Positions 23,547-32,596 of a stretch of 64,000 bases of DNA are shown here, one piece after another. Origin of the DNA: VFMC01 sp963791635 (GTDB lineage Bacteria; Actinomycetota; Acidimicrobiia; Acidimicrobiales; Ilumatobacteraceae); the NCBI GenBank assembly GCA_963791635.1, contig CAWBTC010000015.1:1-64000 (forward strand), in the 5' to 3' direction. Within the stretch, counting starts at the first letter, position 1, and every line of letters begins with the position of its first letter. The notes beneath the pieces were generated by a model. That model did not search any database. It was not told the origin of the DNA and saw nothing but the letters and a program-made list of their open reading frames with translations. A program made the translations under genes and the position numbers.

Positions 23547-24803
23547 ATGTCAGCGCGTGACTCGGACTCGGTGGATGGTGCGATCGAGCACGTCCACCGG
23601 GCCGAGCGCGCTCGTGTGTTGGCGCGCCTGATCGGTCTCTTGCGTGACTTCGATCTGGCCGAAGAAGCGTTGCAGGATGCCTTCCTCGCAGCTGTGGAGT
23701 CGTGGCCCCGCTCCGGCATCCCCGCCAACCCTGCCGGGTGGCTGGTGACGGTGGCCCGGCGGCGGGCAATCGATCGCATCCGATCGGTCGCGGCCCGGGA
23801 TCGTCGGCAGCGTGAGTGGGGCGAGTTGTCGGTCGCCTGGACGCCGGGAGATCCGGAAGCAACGATTGCCGACGATCGTCTGCGGCTGATCTTCACGTGT
23901 TGCCACCCTGCGCTGGCGACGGATCATCAGGTCGCTCTCACGCTGCGCACGCTCGGCGGTCTCAGCACCATCGAGGTGGCACGATCCTTCATGGTGAGCG
24001 AAGCAACGCTCGCCCAACGGCTGGTTCGGGCCAAGCGCAAGATCCGCGACAGCCGGATCCCGTATCAGGTGCCCGACCCGTCGGAACTCCCAGGTCGGCT
24101 CGACTCGGTGCTCGCCGTCATCTACCTGATCTTCAACGCCGGGTACCTGCCAGGTGACGGTGACTCGTTGTTGCGCGTCGATCTGTGCGACGAGGCAAAG
24201 CGCCTGGCGACGCTGCTTGTCGACTTGCTGCCCGGGGAGTCCGAGCCGTACGGACTGGCGGCGCTGCTGTACCTGCACGACGCTCGCCGCGCCGCCCGCA
24301 TCGGTGACGATGGTCGGCCGGTCACGTTGGAGGAACAGGACAGGGATTTGTGGGATCGTCGCCAGATCCTCACCGGACTCCAGTTGCTCGGCCGTACGAC
24401 CGAGCACGGCGCGCCCGGACCATACGTGCTCAAGGCCTGCATCGCCGCGGTGCACGCATCGACCCGTGACGCGAACACGACGGACTGGCCGGCGATCGTT
24501 GAGTTCTACGATCAACTCGTGCGGTTCGAACCGACGCCGATCGTTGCTCTCAACCGGGCGGTCGCGGTCGCGATGGCGGACTCGCCGGCGAGTGGGCTGG
24601 CGCTGCTCGACGATCCAGCCCTGCGAGAGGCACTTGCGGAGTACCACCTCTACCACTCGACCCGAGCCGACCTGCTCCGTCGAGGTGGGCTGGTCACCGA
24701 GGCAGCCGAGGCGTACGAGCGGGCCCGCAGGTTGACCCACAACCGGGCTGAACACGAGTTCTTCGACCGTCGCCTCGGAGAGCTCGTCCTCGGAGACCTG
24801 TGA
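23547..24803 (+). CDS. ECF42-type RNA polymerase sigma factor with C-terminal extension
   Basis: This 418-residue extracytoplasmic-function sigma factor has region 2 at about residues 20-85 (LIGLLRDFDLAEEALQDAFLAAVESWP, then NPAGWLVTVARRRAID) and region 4 at about 110-170 (ALTLRTLGGLSTIEVARSFMV). About 240 further residues of helical TPR-like sequence follow (LDSVLAVIYLIFNAGYLP, RAVAVAMADSPASGLALLDDP). The long C-terminal domain and the adjoining DGPF protein identify ECF42. No anti-sigma factor is adjacent; in this group the C-terminal domain itself is thought to set activity. The upstream gene is a probable target as well as partner. Confidence 0.92.
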   Translation: MSARDSDSVDGAIEHVHRAERARVLARLIGLLRDFDLAEEALQDAFLAAVESWPRSGIPANPAGWLVTVARRRAIDRIRSVAARDRRQREWGELSVAWTPGDPEATIADDRLRLIFTCCHPALATDHQVALTLRTLGGLSTIEVARSFMVSEATLAQRLVRAKRKIRDSRIPYQVPDPSELPGRLDSVLAVIYLIFNAGYLPGDGDSLLRVDLCDEAKRLATLLVDLLPGESEPYGLAALLYLHDARRAARIGDDGRPVTLEEQDRDLWDRRQILTGLQLLGRTTEHGAPGPYVLKACIAAVHASTRDANTTDWPAIVEFYDQLVRFEPTPIVALNRAVAVAMADSPASGLALLDDPALREALAEYHLYHSTRADLLRRGGLVTEAAEAYERARRLTHNRAEHEFFDRRLGELVLGDL

Positions 24804-24890
24804 CGCCTTCCCGCCTCCTCTGCGGTGGGAGCTCGGAGCTCGCGGAACGCACACTCGCGTGAGGTCGCCGTCTCGATGTTCCGGACTGGC

Positions 24891-25580
24891 TCAGCGTTGG
24901 GCGTCGAGACCCGTCATTGCATCAGTGAGGATCGAACGAAGCCGACGGGGTTGTTCGAGGTTCACGTAGTGGCCGCTGTTCGCGACGATGTGGAACTCGC
25001 GACGCGGACCGTTGCCGAGCGCCCGGATCGCAGATGCGGGTGGCGTTGTGTCCTGATCGCCGCTCACCACCACGAGCTGCTTCGTCCAGCCGTCGACGAG
25101 ATCGGTCAGGTCGCGGCGATCGTGAAAGGCCCGCACCCCGTTCACGACGTCGCCCACGTCTTGGCCGAGCGCGCGCCGTCGTGCCGACTCGACCACGTCG
25201 GGCGGGGTCGATCGGCCGAACAGTGGCGCCCAGTACTTGCGCCACGCAGCCTCCATCCCCTGCGTCTCCAACAAGCGGATCGCTCGATCACGGAACTCCG
25301 GTTCGGGCCGCACACCTGCCTTGGCTCCGATCAAGACGATCCCGCTCACCTGATCAGGCACCAGGCGTGCGATCTCGAGAGCACACGACCCGCCGACCGA
25401 GCATCCGATCACCACCATCTCTTCGCCACCCGCCAGGGCGACGACGGCCTCGGCCCACTCCTCGACGCACGCGCCGAGCTCGAACAGATCGGGTGCGATC
25501 GACCGGTCGGCAACACCGCGATCGAACTCGCTCCACATGGTGCCGGCGAACGGCAACGCATGAAGGAAGACAGCCACCAT
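24891..25580 (-). CDS. Alpha/beta hydrolase
   Basis: This 229-residue small alpha/beta hydrolase has the oxyanion strand VAVFLHALPFAG at the N-terminus, nucleophile elbow GCSVGGS with the serine near residue 70, acid in VVSGDQDTTPP and histidine in ANSGHYVNLEQP. The start at 25580 is supported by TACGCT ending 6 nt upstream; longer frames would include unrelated sequence. It is convergent with the sigma-factor gene and divergent from the ABC importer. Substrate unknown. Confidence 0.85.
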   Translation of the reverse strand: MVAVFLHALPFAGTMWSEFDRGVADRSIAPDLFELGACVEEWAEAVVALAGGEEMVVIGCSVGGSCALEIARLVPDQVSGIVLIGAKAGVRPEPEFRDRAIRLLETQGMEAAWRKYWAPLFGRSTPPDVVESARRRALGQDVGDVVNGVRAFHDRRDLTDLVDGWTKQLVVVSGDQDTTPPASAIRALGNGPRREFHIVANSGHYVNLEQPRRLRSILTDAMTGLDAQR

Positions 25581-25586
25581 GGTCGG

Positions 25587-25592
25587 AGCGTA
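25587..25592 (-). promoter_or_regulatory. -10 hexamer of hydrolase gene (leaderless)
   Basis: TACGCT on the minus strand ends 6 nt before the ATG at 25580. Confidence 0.5.
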
Positions 25593-25712
25593 CGCGGTGG
25601 GTGATTCGTGGCGATCGATCGCTGGCGCCCGGTTGACCTGGTTCGTTGTACGTGCGCGCGACAGCGCGCGTAACATCGCGTCATCGCACCACGAGCTCTT
25701 GGGGGAGTCAGC

Positions 25713-27449
25713 ATGCGTACAAAGGTCTTTGTCGCAGCAGTCCTGGCGGTGTCGCTCACGGCGGCCGGATGCGGGGGTGACGGCGACAGCGAGTCGTCGG
25801 CGGTCGACGACGCGCCGTCAGTGCCGTCCGCATCCGATGCCGGAGACGGCGAGGTCACACCGACGGGCGTGCTGAAGGTCGGCACCATCAATGCTGTCGA
25901 TTCGCTGAACCCGTACAACTACATCGAGGGTTCGGGCTACAACGCGATGTTGATGATCTACCCGATGCTGGTGCAGTACGCACCCGGCCTCCAGGAGTTC
26001 GAAGGGGACCTGGCCGAGAGCTGGGAGCTGTCCGATGACGGCACCGTCTACACCTTCAAGCTGAAGACCGGCGGCGTGTGGTCCGACGGCAAGCCGATCA
26101 CGGCCGAGGATGCGGCCTGGACGATCAACACCACCGTGCAGTTCCAGGACGGCCCCACCGGCAACAGCGCCAGCGCGGTGTCGCACGTGGTCGAAGCGGC
26201 GGCGCCCAGCCCGGACACGTTGACGATCACCTACGACGCACCGATCGCCAACGCGCTGCCACTTCTGCAGACGCTGTTCATCCTCCCCAAGCACGCCTGG
26301 GAGCCGCTGGTCGGCACCGACGGCGAGCAGTTGAAGAAGTACGCCCCACACGAGCAGCTGCCGATCGTCAGCGGAGGGGCGTACTCGATCGAGAAGTGGG
26401 AGCTCGAGGGCACCACTGTGTTCAAGGCGAACAACGAGTTCTACGGCCCGAAGTCCAACGTCGAGGCAATCGCGCTCGTCTACTACACGAGCGAGGACGC
26501 GATGCTCGCCGATCTGAAGGCCGGGGAGATCGACTGGGTCGACGAGGTGCCGATCAGCGCGGCAACGGCGCTTGCGTCCGAGGATGGCATCGTCGTCGAC
26601 GAGATCCCCGGCTCCGAGACCACCAACATCACGTGGAACTCCAATCCGATCAAGAAGCAGAACCGCGAGCTCCTCGATCCGGACGTGAAGCGGGCGCTGT
26701 CGATGGCCGTCGACCGCGATCGCATCATCGAGGTGGTGTTCGGTCAGCACGCCAACACCGTGGAGAGCCTCGTCGGCAACATCGCCGGTCAGTGGGAGAA
26801 CAAGAACCTCGGGCCGCTCGTGTTCGACCCTGCCGCAGGCAACGCCGCACTCGACGAGCTCGGTTTCGAGCGAGGCGACGACGGCATCCGGATCGCGCCT
26901 GAAACGGCCGACCAACCCGCTCACCCGATGCGGTACGACGTGATGGTTCCCGACAGCTTGAACTTCAACGGCAAGCGCACGTTCGAGATCATCCAGGAAG
27001 GCTTTGCCGATGTCGGAGTCGCGGTGACCCTCGTGCCCGGCGGGGATGCCACGGCGGCGTACGCGTACGAGACCGGCGACAACTGTGACGCCACCGCAGG
27101 CACCGGCTACGAGGATTTCGACATGGCCTTGTGGGACTGGATCGGCTACCTCGATCCTGACTTCATGCTCTCGGTCGTGACCAAGGCGCAGTGGTGTTCG
27201 TGGAGCGACACCGGCTACGACAATCCCGAGTATGACGAGCTCTATGAGCTCCAGGCCACGCTGGTCGACGAGGCGGAGCGCAAGAAGGTCGTCGACCAGA
27301 TGCAGCAGATCATCTACGACGACGTGATCTACACCCAGTTGGTGAACATGAACCTGTTGCACGCCTACCGTGAGGGGTGGGAAGGATTCAGTCTCGACCT
27401 GTCCGGCTACTCCAAGCGCTACTACACCGATGTCAGGCCGGTCGGCTGA
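25713..27449 (+). CDS. ABC transporter substrate-binding lipoprotein, family 5 (dipeptide type)
   Basis: This 578-residue extracellular solute-binding protein has a signal peptide ending in the lipobox TAAGC (Cys20), an acidic linker, and the family-5 core: LKVGTINAVDSLNPYNY, FEGDLAESWELSDDGTVYTFKLKTGGVWSDGKP and DVKRALSMAVDRDRI. The GGGGGAG ribosome site precedes the ATG. Members bind oligopeptides, nickel chelates, sugars or opines. Five genes in the order SBP, two permeases and two ATPases make a full importer. Peptide uptake is the default guess; a long insertion with several cysteines near residues 450-490 is unusual. Confidence 0.92.
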   Translation: MRTKVFVAAVLAVSLTAAGCGGDGDSESSAVDDAPSVPSASDAGDGEVTPTGVLKVGTINAVDSLNPYNYIEGSGYNAMLMIYPMLVQYAPGLQEFEGDLAESWELSDDGTVYTFKLKTGGVWSDGKPITAEDAAWTINTTVQFQDGPTGNSASAVSHVVEAAAPSPDTLTITYDAPIANALPLLQTLFILPKHAWEPLVGTDGEQLKKYAPHEQLPIVSGGAYSIEKWELEGTTVFKANNEFYGPKSNVEAIALVYYTSEDAMLADLKAGEIDWVDEVPISAATALASEDGIVVDEIPGSETTNITWNSNPIKKQNRELLDPDVKRALSMAVDRDRIIEVVFGQHANTVESLVGNIAGQWENKNLGPLVFDPAAGNAALDELGFERGDDGIRIAPETADQPAHPMRYDVMVPDSLNFNGKRTFEIIQEGFADVGVAVTLVPGGDATAAYAYETGDNCDATAGTGYEDFDMALWDWIGYLDPDFMLSVVTKAQWCSWSDTGYDNPEYDELYELQATLVDEAERKKVVDQMQQIIYDDVIYTQLVNMNLLHAYREGWEGFSLDLSGYSKRYYTDVRPVG

Positions 27450-27488
27450 ACCACCGGCGAACTGATCGCTCGGACCTGAGGGCTCACC

Positions 27489-28472
27489 GTGACGGCCTAC
27501 GTCGCAAAGCGAACGGTGTTTGCGCTCCTCACGATCTTTGCTGCGATCTCGGTCAACTTCGTCCTGTTCCGAGGTTTGCCGGGCGATGCCGTGTCGGGGC
27601 TTCGCTGCCGACAGTGCACCGTGGAGTTCAAGGAGGCCCAGAGGGTCGAGTTGGGGCTCGATCGCCCGCTCGTCGCGCAGTACGGGCTGTACATCAAGGA
27701 TCTCGCGTGGGGCGATCTCGGTAGCTCGCTGCGATCGCCACATCCCTCGGTGTGGTCCACGTTGTGGGCACCGATCAAGCGAACGGTCCCGATGATCCTC
27801 CTGGGAACGATCTTCTCGGTGATCATCGGCGTCGGTGTCGGGTTGCTCGCCGCGTGGCGGCGTGGATCGCTCATCGATCGTGCCGCGACCGGCGCTGCGC
27901 TGGCTGCCTACTCGATGCCGACGCAATGGCTGGCCTTGCTGTTCGTCCTCTACGTCTCGGGTTGGCTCGGCTTGCCCACGTCAGGGGTGAAGGACCCCGA
28001 CATCGAGCTGGCCCAACTGCTCGGCGATGTGTCCGGTTGGTCCGTGTTCGTCGATCAGATCAAGCACATGATCATGCCGGGTCTGACCATCGGCATCGTC
28101 TTCGCCGGCGACTACGCGATCATCACACGGTCGGCGCTGATCGAGACGCTCGGCGATGACTACGTGCTGACCGCTCGGGCCAAGGGGCTCGCGCCGTGGC
28201 GGATCATCCGGAGCCATGCCCTTCGCAATGCGGCGCTCCCGATCGTCACGCTCGTCGCGTTGTCGCTCGGCACCGTGGTCGGTGGGGTGCTGGTGGTCGA
28301 GTACGTGTTCTCCTACTCCGGCATCGGGCTGACCATCGTGCAAGCGATCGAACAGCGCGACTACCCGGTGCTGCAGGGAGCGTTCCTCCTGCTCACGGTC
28401 GGGGTGGTCATGGCCAATCTCGTCGCCGATCTCTTGTATCCGCGACTCGATCCTCGTGTGGTCCCGCGATGA
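27489..28472 (+). CDS. ABC importer permease 1 (DppB type)
   Basis: This 327-residue inner-membrane permease has six predicted helices. It begins YVAKRTVFALLTIFAAISVNFVLFRGLPGD, as DppB/OppB proteins do, and carries the EAA loop at about residues 220-250 (ETLGDDYVLTARAKGLAPWRIIRSHALRNA). The start is GTG 27489. Between helix one and two is the usual external loop, here with C-R-Q-C. The stop overlaps the second permease start (ATGA). Confidence 0.92.
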   Translation: MTAYVAKRTVFALLTIFAAISVNFVLFRGLPGDAVSGLRCRQCTVEFKEAQRVELGLDRPLVAQYGLYIKDLAWGDLGSSLRSPHPSVWSTLWAPIKRTVPMILLGTIFSVIIGVGVGLLAAWRRGSLIDRAATGAALAAYSMPTQWLALLFVLYVSGWLGLPTSGVKDPDIELAQLLGDVSGWSVFVDQIKHMIMPGLTIGIVFAGDYAIITRSALIETLGDDYVLTARAKGLAPWRIIRSHALRNAALPIVTLVALSLGTVVGGVLVVEYVFSYSGIGLTIVQAIEQRDYPVLQGAFLLLTVGVVMANLVADLLYPRLDPRVVPR

Positions 28473-29389
28473 CTGGTGTCGTCCATACGACCGCGGGCCG
28501 CTCTGTGTTCCAGGCGGTGCGTTCCAGTCGGTCGGCCCAGCTCGGCGCTGCAATCCTGGCGCTCTTCGTCATCATCGCCGTGTTCGGCCCGTGGATTGCT
28601 CCGTACTCGACCGCGCCGACCGAGGGCAAGATCTTCGAGGCTCCGAACGGCTCGCACTGGCTCGGCACCGACGATGCCGGCGTCGACATGCTCTCGCTGC
28701 TGATCGAAGGCGCCCGCGTCTCACTGCTGGTCGGAGTCGTGTCGGCATTCGTGGCGATGATCATCGGTGGAACGGTGGGCGTGTTGACCGGCTACTTCGG
28801 TGGCCGTGTCGACGCGGTGCTGATGCGGATCGCCGACTACTTCCTCGTGATCCCCGACGTGCCGTTGATGGTGGTGGCCGCAGCGCTGTTCGGTCGCTCG
28901 CTGCGCAACATCATCCTGATCATCGCCCTGATCTACTGGGCCTCGACAGCGCGCATCATCCGCGCCCAGACGCGAAGCGTCAAAGAGCGGATGTTCGTGC
29001 GTCGGGCGCGAGCTGTGGGCGCCGGGCACACGCGCATCCTGTTCACCCACGTCGTCCCTCAGATCGTGCCGTTGCTGGTGGCCAACACGGTGTTGCAGGT
29101 CGCCCTCGGCATCTACGCCGAGACGTTCGTGACCTTCCTCGGCCTGGGCGACCCAGAGGCGGTGTCGTGGGGGTCCATCCTCGAGGCGGCGTTTGCATCG
29201 AGCGCGCAGACCAACGGAGCCTGGTGGGCGATCGTGCCACCAGGGCTCTGCGTCACCGTCGTGGTGATCGGGTTCACGCTGGTGGGCCAGGCTCTCGAGG
29301 AAGAGCTCAACCCACGGCTGCGAGTCGGGCACGTGTCCTACCGTCGGTTCCGCATGCGTCCGATGCCGACGGAGCTGCTCGATGACTGA
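28469..29389 (+). CDS. ABC importer permease 2 (DppC type)
   Basis: This 306-residue permease has an N-terminal helix (AAILALFVIIAVFGPWIAPY), the HWLGTDDAGVDMLSLLIEGARVSL signature of DppC/OppC, and the EAA loop VKERMFVRRARAVGAGHTRILFTHVVP. ATG 28469 overlaps the first permease stop. Its end overlaps the first ATPase start by 8 bases. It would form the translocation heterodimer with permease 1. Confidence 0.92.
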   Translation: MTGVVHTTAGRSVFQAVRSSRSAQLGAAILALFVIIAVFGPWIAPYSTAPTEGKIFEAPNGSHWLGTDDAGVDMLSLLIEGARVSLLVGVVSAFVAMIIGGTVGVLTGYFGGRVDAVLMRIADYFLVIPDVPLMVVAAALFGRSLRNIILIIALIYWASTARIIRAQTRSVKERMFVRRARAVGAGHTRILFTHVVPQIVPLLVANTVLQVALGIYAETFVTFLGLGDPEAVSWGSILEAAFASSAQTNGAWWAIVPPGLCVTVVVIGFTLVGQALEEELNPRLRVGHVSYRRFRMRPMPTELLDD

Positions 29390-30344
29390 CGCGGTGCTCT
29401 CGGTCGAACACCTCAACGTGTGGTTCGACGTGCCCGGTGGCGAGGTGCACCCGGTGCGTGACATGTCCTTCGATCTCTCTCCTGGCGAGCGGGTCGGTCT
29501 CGTCGGCGAGTCGGGATGCGGCAAGACCACGGCGCTGTTGTCGCTGATGGGACTGCTCCCACCGAACGCGTCGGTCTCGGGGCGAGTGAAGATCGACGGG
29601 GTCGACGTGCTCGCTCGGGGTGAGGAGTCGATCGCCCCACATCGGTGGCGTGACGTGGCGATGGTGTTCCAGGGAGCGATGAACGCGTTCAACCCGGTGT
29701 GGCGCATCGGTCCGCAACTGGTCGAGCCGATGGAGCTCCATGGATTCGCGCACGGACGTGTCGCTCGTGCCAGAGCGTGCGACCTGCTCGAACTGGTGGG
29801 TCTGCCCGCGCACCGCTTCGACGCCTTCCCCCATCAACTGTCGGGAGGGCAACGACAACGTGCCGCGATCGCCTTGGCGCTCACCTGCGATCCCAAGGTG
29901 CTGCTGGCCGACGAACCCACCACAGCGCTCGATGTGATCGTTCAAGCTCAGGTGCTCGACCTGCTGACCCGGCTGACCGACGAGCTCGAACTTGCGATCG
30001 TGCTCGTCACTCACGACCTGCCGTTGGTCGCCGGGCTGTGTCATCGCACCGTGGTGATGTACGCCGGGCAGGTGGCCGAAGTCGGGAAGTCGCTCGAGGT
30101 GGTCACCTCGCCGCAGCACCCCTACACACGGATGCTGTACGCCGCCACACCGGAGATCGACGGTGAAGGGGCGATCATGTCGATTCCGGGGAGCCCGCCC
30201 CGACTGGACGTCGAGTTCCCCGGATGTGCCTTCGCAGAGCGCTGCGACGTCGTCACCGATGAGTGTCGCCAGCACCCTCCGAAGCTGTTGCCGGTCGACG
30301 GCGACCGACTCGCACGTTGCATCCGACCGGGAGCTCGTCCGTGA
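29382..30344 (+). CDS. ABC importer ATPase 1 (DppD type)
   Basis: This 320-residue ATPase has the Walker A GESGCGKTT (about residues 43-51), Q-loop VFQGAMNAFNP, signature LSGGQRQRAAIAL, Walker B VLLADEPTTALD and H-loop VTHDLP. The C-terminal oligopeptide/dipeptide-type extension (GCAFAERCDVVTDEC, CxnC pattern) is present. Motifs are intact. It pairs with the following ATPase. Confidence 0.93.
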   Translation: MTDAVLSVEHLNVWFDVPGGEVHPVRDMSFDLSPGERVGLVGESGCGKTTALLSLMGLLPPNASVSGRVKIDGVDVLARGEESIAPHRWRDVAMVFQGAMNAFNPVWRIGPQLVEPMELHGFAHGRVARARACDLLELVGLPAHRFDAFPHQLSGGQRQRAAIALALTCDPKVLLADEPTTALDVIVQAQVLDLLTRLTDELELAIVLVTHDLPLVAGLCHRTVVMYAGQVAEVGKSLEVVTSPQHPYTRMLYAATPEIDGEGAIMSIPGSPPRLDVEFPGCAFAERCDVVTDECRQHPPKLLPVDGDRLARCIRPGARP

Positions 30345-31351
30345 CGTCGCCATCGCCGCTGCTGCAGATCGACGATCTCGAGGTGGTCTTCACGAGATCG
30401 CGCGGGTACACGCGTGCGCTCAGGCGGCGCGAGCCGGCACGTGTTCGAGCCGTCGACGGCGTCTCGTTGCAGGTGTTCCCGGGCGAGCTCGTCGCGCTCG
30501 TGGGTGAGTCGGGGTGCGGGAAGACGACGGCGGCGATGACGGCGGTGGGACTGAACGAGCCGACGGGTGGCACGGTGCGCATCGAAGGTGTCGATCTCGG
30601 CGCAGCCGATCCGGCCCACCGCCGGGCACTTCGCCGGCGGATGCAGATCATCTTCCAGGACCCGTACGAGTCGCTCGACCCACGGTTCACCGTCGAGCGG
30701 CTCGTCCGCGAGCCGTTGGCCGTTCATCGCCTGCGAGGTGATCACCTGGCGATGGCGTGCGACGCTCTCGAGCGTGTCGGCCTGCACCCGGCCGAGCAGT
30801 TCCTGCATCGCCACCCCCACGAGCTGTCGGGCGGGCAACGTCAGCGGGTGGCGATCGCCGCCGCCTTGGTGCTCGGCCCGTCGCTGTTGATCGCTGACGA
30901 ACCGGTGTCGATGCTCGACACCTCGGTTCGAGCCGGTGTGCTCGAACTGCTGGCGACGTTGCGCAGCGAAGGCATGGGCATTCTGATGATCACCCACGAC
31001 CTGTCGACCGCGGCCCGGTATGCCGACCGGATCTGCGTGATGTACCTCGGTCGCATCGTCGAGGAAGGGCCGGTGCGTGAGGTCGTCGCATCGCCGGCGC
31101 ATCCCTACACGCGTGCGCTCGTCGCTGCCGTTCCGAGAAGCGACGGCCAGTCGCGCGACATGACCTTGATGCCGACCGGGGAAGCACCGGACGCCAGCGC
31201 CGTGCCGGCCGGCTGCCGCTTCCACCCACGATGCCCGGTGGTGAACTCAGGAGAGGCAGAGCGACTCGGCTGCGCCGAACGGTGCCGGACCGAGGATCCG
31301 ATGCTGACCACGAGCGCATCGGGCAGACGAATCGCCTGCCACGCCGTCTGA
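30341..31351 (+). CDS. ABC importer ATPase 2 (DppF type)
   Basis: This 336-residue ATPase starts at GTG 30341, overlapping the previous stop (GTGA). It has Walker A GESGCGKTT, Q-loop IIFQDPYESLDPR, signature LSGGQRQRVAIAAAL, Walker B LLIADEPVSMLD with serine and methionine in place of the more common threonines, and the C-terminal GCRFHPRCPV extension. Upstream of Walker A is an inserted arginine-rich loop (SRGYTRALRRREPARVRAVD). It is the last gene of the importer operon. Confidence 0.93.
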   Translation: MTSPSPLLQIDDLEVVFTRSRGYTRALRRREPARVRAVDGVSLQVFPGELVALVGESGCGKTTAAMTAVGLNEPTGGTVRIEGVDLGAADPAHRRALRRRMQIIFQDPYESLDPRFTVERLVREPLAVHRLRGDHLAMACDALERVGLHPAEQFLHRHPHELSGGQRQRVAIAAALVLGPSLLIADEPVSMLDTSVRAGVLELLATLRSEGMGILMITHDLSTAARYADRICVMYLGRIVEEGPVREVVASPAHPYTRALVAAVPRSDGQSRDMTLMPTGEAPDASAVPAGCRFHPRCPVVNSGEAERLGCAERCRTEDPMLTTSASGRRIACHAV

Positions 31352-31373
31352 CGGATCACACCGGATCATTCGC

Positions 31374-31408
31374 GTGCAGCGTGCAGCGTGCAGCGTGCAG
31401 CGTGCAGC
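31374..31408. repeat. Five tandem copies of GTGCAGC
   Basis: Five perfect 7-base copies follow the importer operon, with a sixth partial copy (GTGCACG). They lie in the convergent gap before the MOSC gene. The unit is short and spacerless, so it is a slippage-type repeat, not a CRISPR. Confidence 0.85.
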
Positions 31409-31457
31409 GTGCACGTCGAGCGGCCGGGGGGCCTCCGGTTGCGGACGGACGAGCGAC

Positions 31458-32492
31458 TCAACCTTGGTTCGGCATGAGTTTGGTGATCTCGTCGCCAGTG
31501 GTGATCGTGCCCGCGACGACGACCTTGGCGCAGATGCCGCGCAGCCGGTAGCGCTTGCCCGTCACGCCATTGATCCAGCGATGGGCTGCGAGCCCGAAGC
31601 GGCGGGTGAACTTGGCGCACCCCGTGTGCGGCTTCGCCGTGACCTCGATCACCGCCGAACCGATCCGTAGTCGCGTCCCTTCCGGCAAGTTCTCGGGCGA
31701 CAGGTCGAGGTCGACGAACAGCTGGTCGCCGGCCAACGGCACGCGATCGTCGCTACCGGCCACCAGCCGCGCACATCGGATGTTCATGATGTTGAGCTGC
31801 GCGTCGGGCTCGGCACTGCCGTCCGCGCTGGAGCGGCTGCCCCGAGCCAGCCAGTTGTCGCCCACCAACCCGAGGGCGGCGTCGAGGTGGCCTGCTGTGA
31901 GCACTTCGCGTTCGTTCGCGGATGGTCGGCGCACGATCAGATCGAGCCGTCCGCCATCGGAGGGCGAGCGGCGCACCTCGGCCAGCCATGCCTCGGGATC
32001 GGGGACCTGGTGGTCGTCGGGGCCGAGCGTCCAGTAGTCCTTCATCAGCTCGCGACTCCAGTCCGGCTGGATCACATCTCCCCTCGGACCGAACTCGGCC
32101 ATGTACGGCTTGATGTCGAGCACCGGAGTTCCATCGATCGCGTCGAGTCCGCGCACCTCCACGATGCCTCCAGGCCGGACGGCCATGATCTCGCACACCG
32201 TGGTGCCGATTCGGTTCGGCCGGTTCTTCGCTCGCTGGGCGAGGATGCCCACTTCCGGCCACTCTGGGTTCCCGCGGGGGCGACGGCTCCCGCGAACCAC
32301 ACCATCGACGCCAACTCGATCGAACACGAACACGACCTCCGCGTGGGAGAACGACCGCAGCCCAGCCGTCGCTGCGTCGCCGAGCACGTCGAGGTCGAGT
32401 TGGATCACGCTGTCGACCCGATCCCAATCGTCGTCGGTCGCTTCGGTGCGTGCATTGCGCACCACGCCGATGGGGGTCATCTCGATCGTCAC
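31458..32492 (-). CDS. Fusion of TrmO-like (TsaA) domain with MOSC domain
   Basis: The 344-residue protein joins two families. Residues about 1-150 match TrmO/TsaA, the S-adenosylmethionine-dependent tRNA t6A37 methyltransferase (IGVVRNA start, HAEVVFVFDRV, RPNRIGTTVCEI, GLDAIDGTPVLDIKPYM). Residues about 190-340 are a MOSC domain (GDNWLARG, LNIMNIRCARLVAG, PLAGDQLFVDLDLS, then HTGCAKFTRRFG with the conserved cysteine). MOSC domains transfer sulfur or bind molybdenum cofactor. Start is GTG 32492 with a weak CAAACT -10. I know of no standard function for this combination; see findings. Confidence 0.82.
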   Translation of the reverse strand: MTIEMTPIGVVRNARTEATDDDWDRVDSVIQLDLDVLGDAATAGLRSFSHAEVVFVFDRVGVDGVVRGSRRPRGNPEWPEVGILAQRAKNRPNRIGTTVCEIMAVRPGGIVEVRGLDAIDGTPVLDIKPYMAEFGPRGDVIQPDWSRELMKDYWTLGPDDHQVPDPEAWLAEVRRSPSDGGRLDLIVRRPSANEREVLTAGHLDAALGLVGDNWLARGSRSSADGSAEPDAQLNIMNIRCARLVAGSDDRVPLAGDQLFVDLDLSPENLPEGTRLRIGSAVIEVTAKPHTGCAKFTRRFGLAAHRWINGVTGKRYRLRGICAKVVVAGTITTGDEITKLMPNQG

Positions 32493-32583
32493 GGGTGACA
32501 GTTTGACCCATCCGGATCGTCGAACTGGGATCGATTCGGGTCGGTGGTGATCTTGGCCGCAGGCGGTGTCGAGGCCCGCTGCC

Positions 32584-32589
32584 TACTCT
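32584..32589 (+). promoter_or_regulatory. -10 hexamer of YdeI-family gene (leaderless)
   Basis: TACTCT ends 7 nt before the ATG at 32597. Confidence 0.5.
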
Positions 32590-32596
32590 TTCGTCG

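Noticed and set aside
25818..27926. 702-codon minus-strand frame
   Set aside because: It is a shadow of the substrate-binding protein and permease genes; composition is biased and no domain is visible.
31374..31408. CRISPR array
   Set aside because: Units are 7 bases with no spacers; no cas genes are present. The same holds for the decamer array at 34971.
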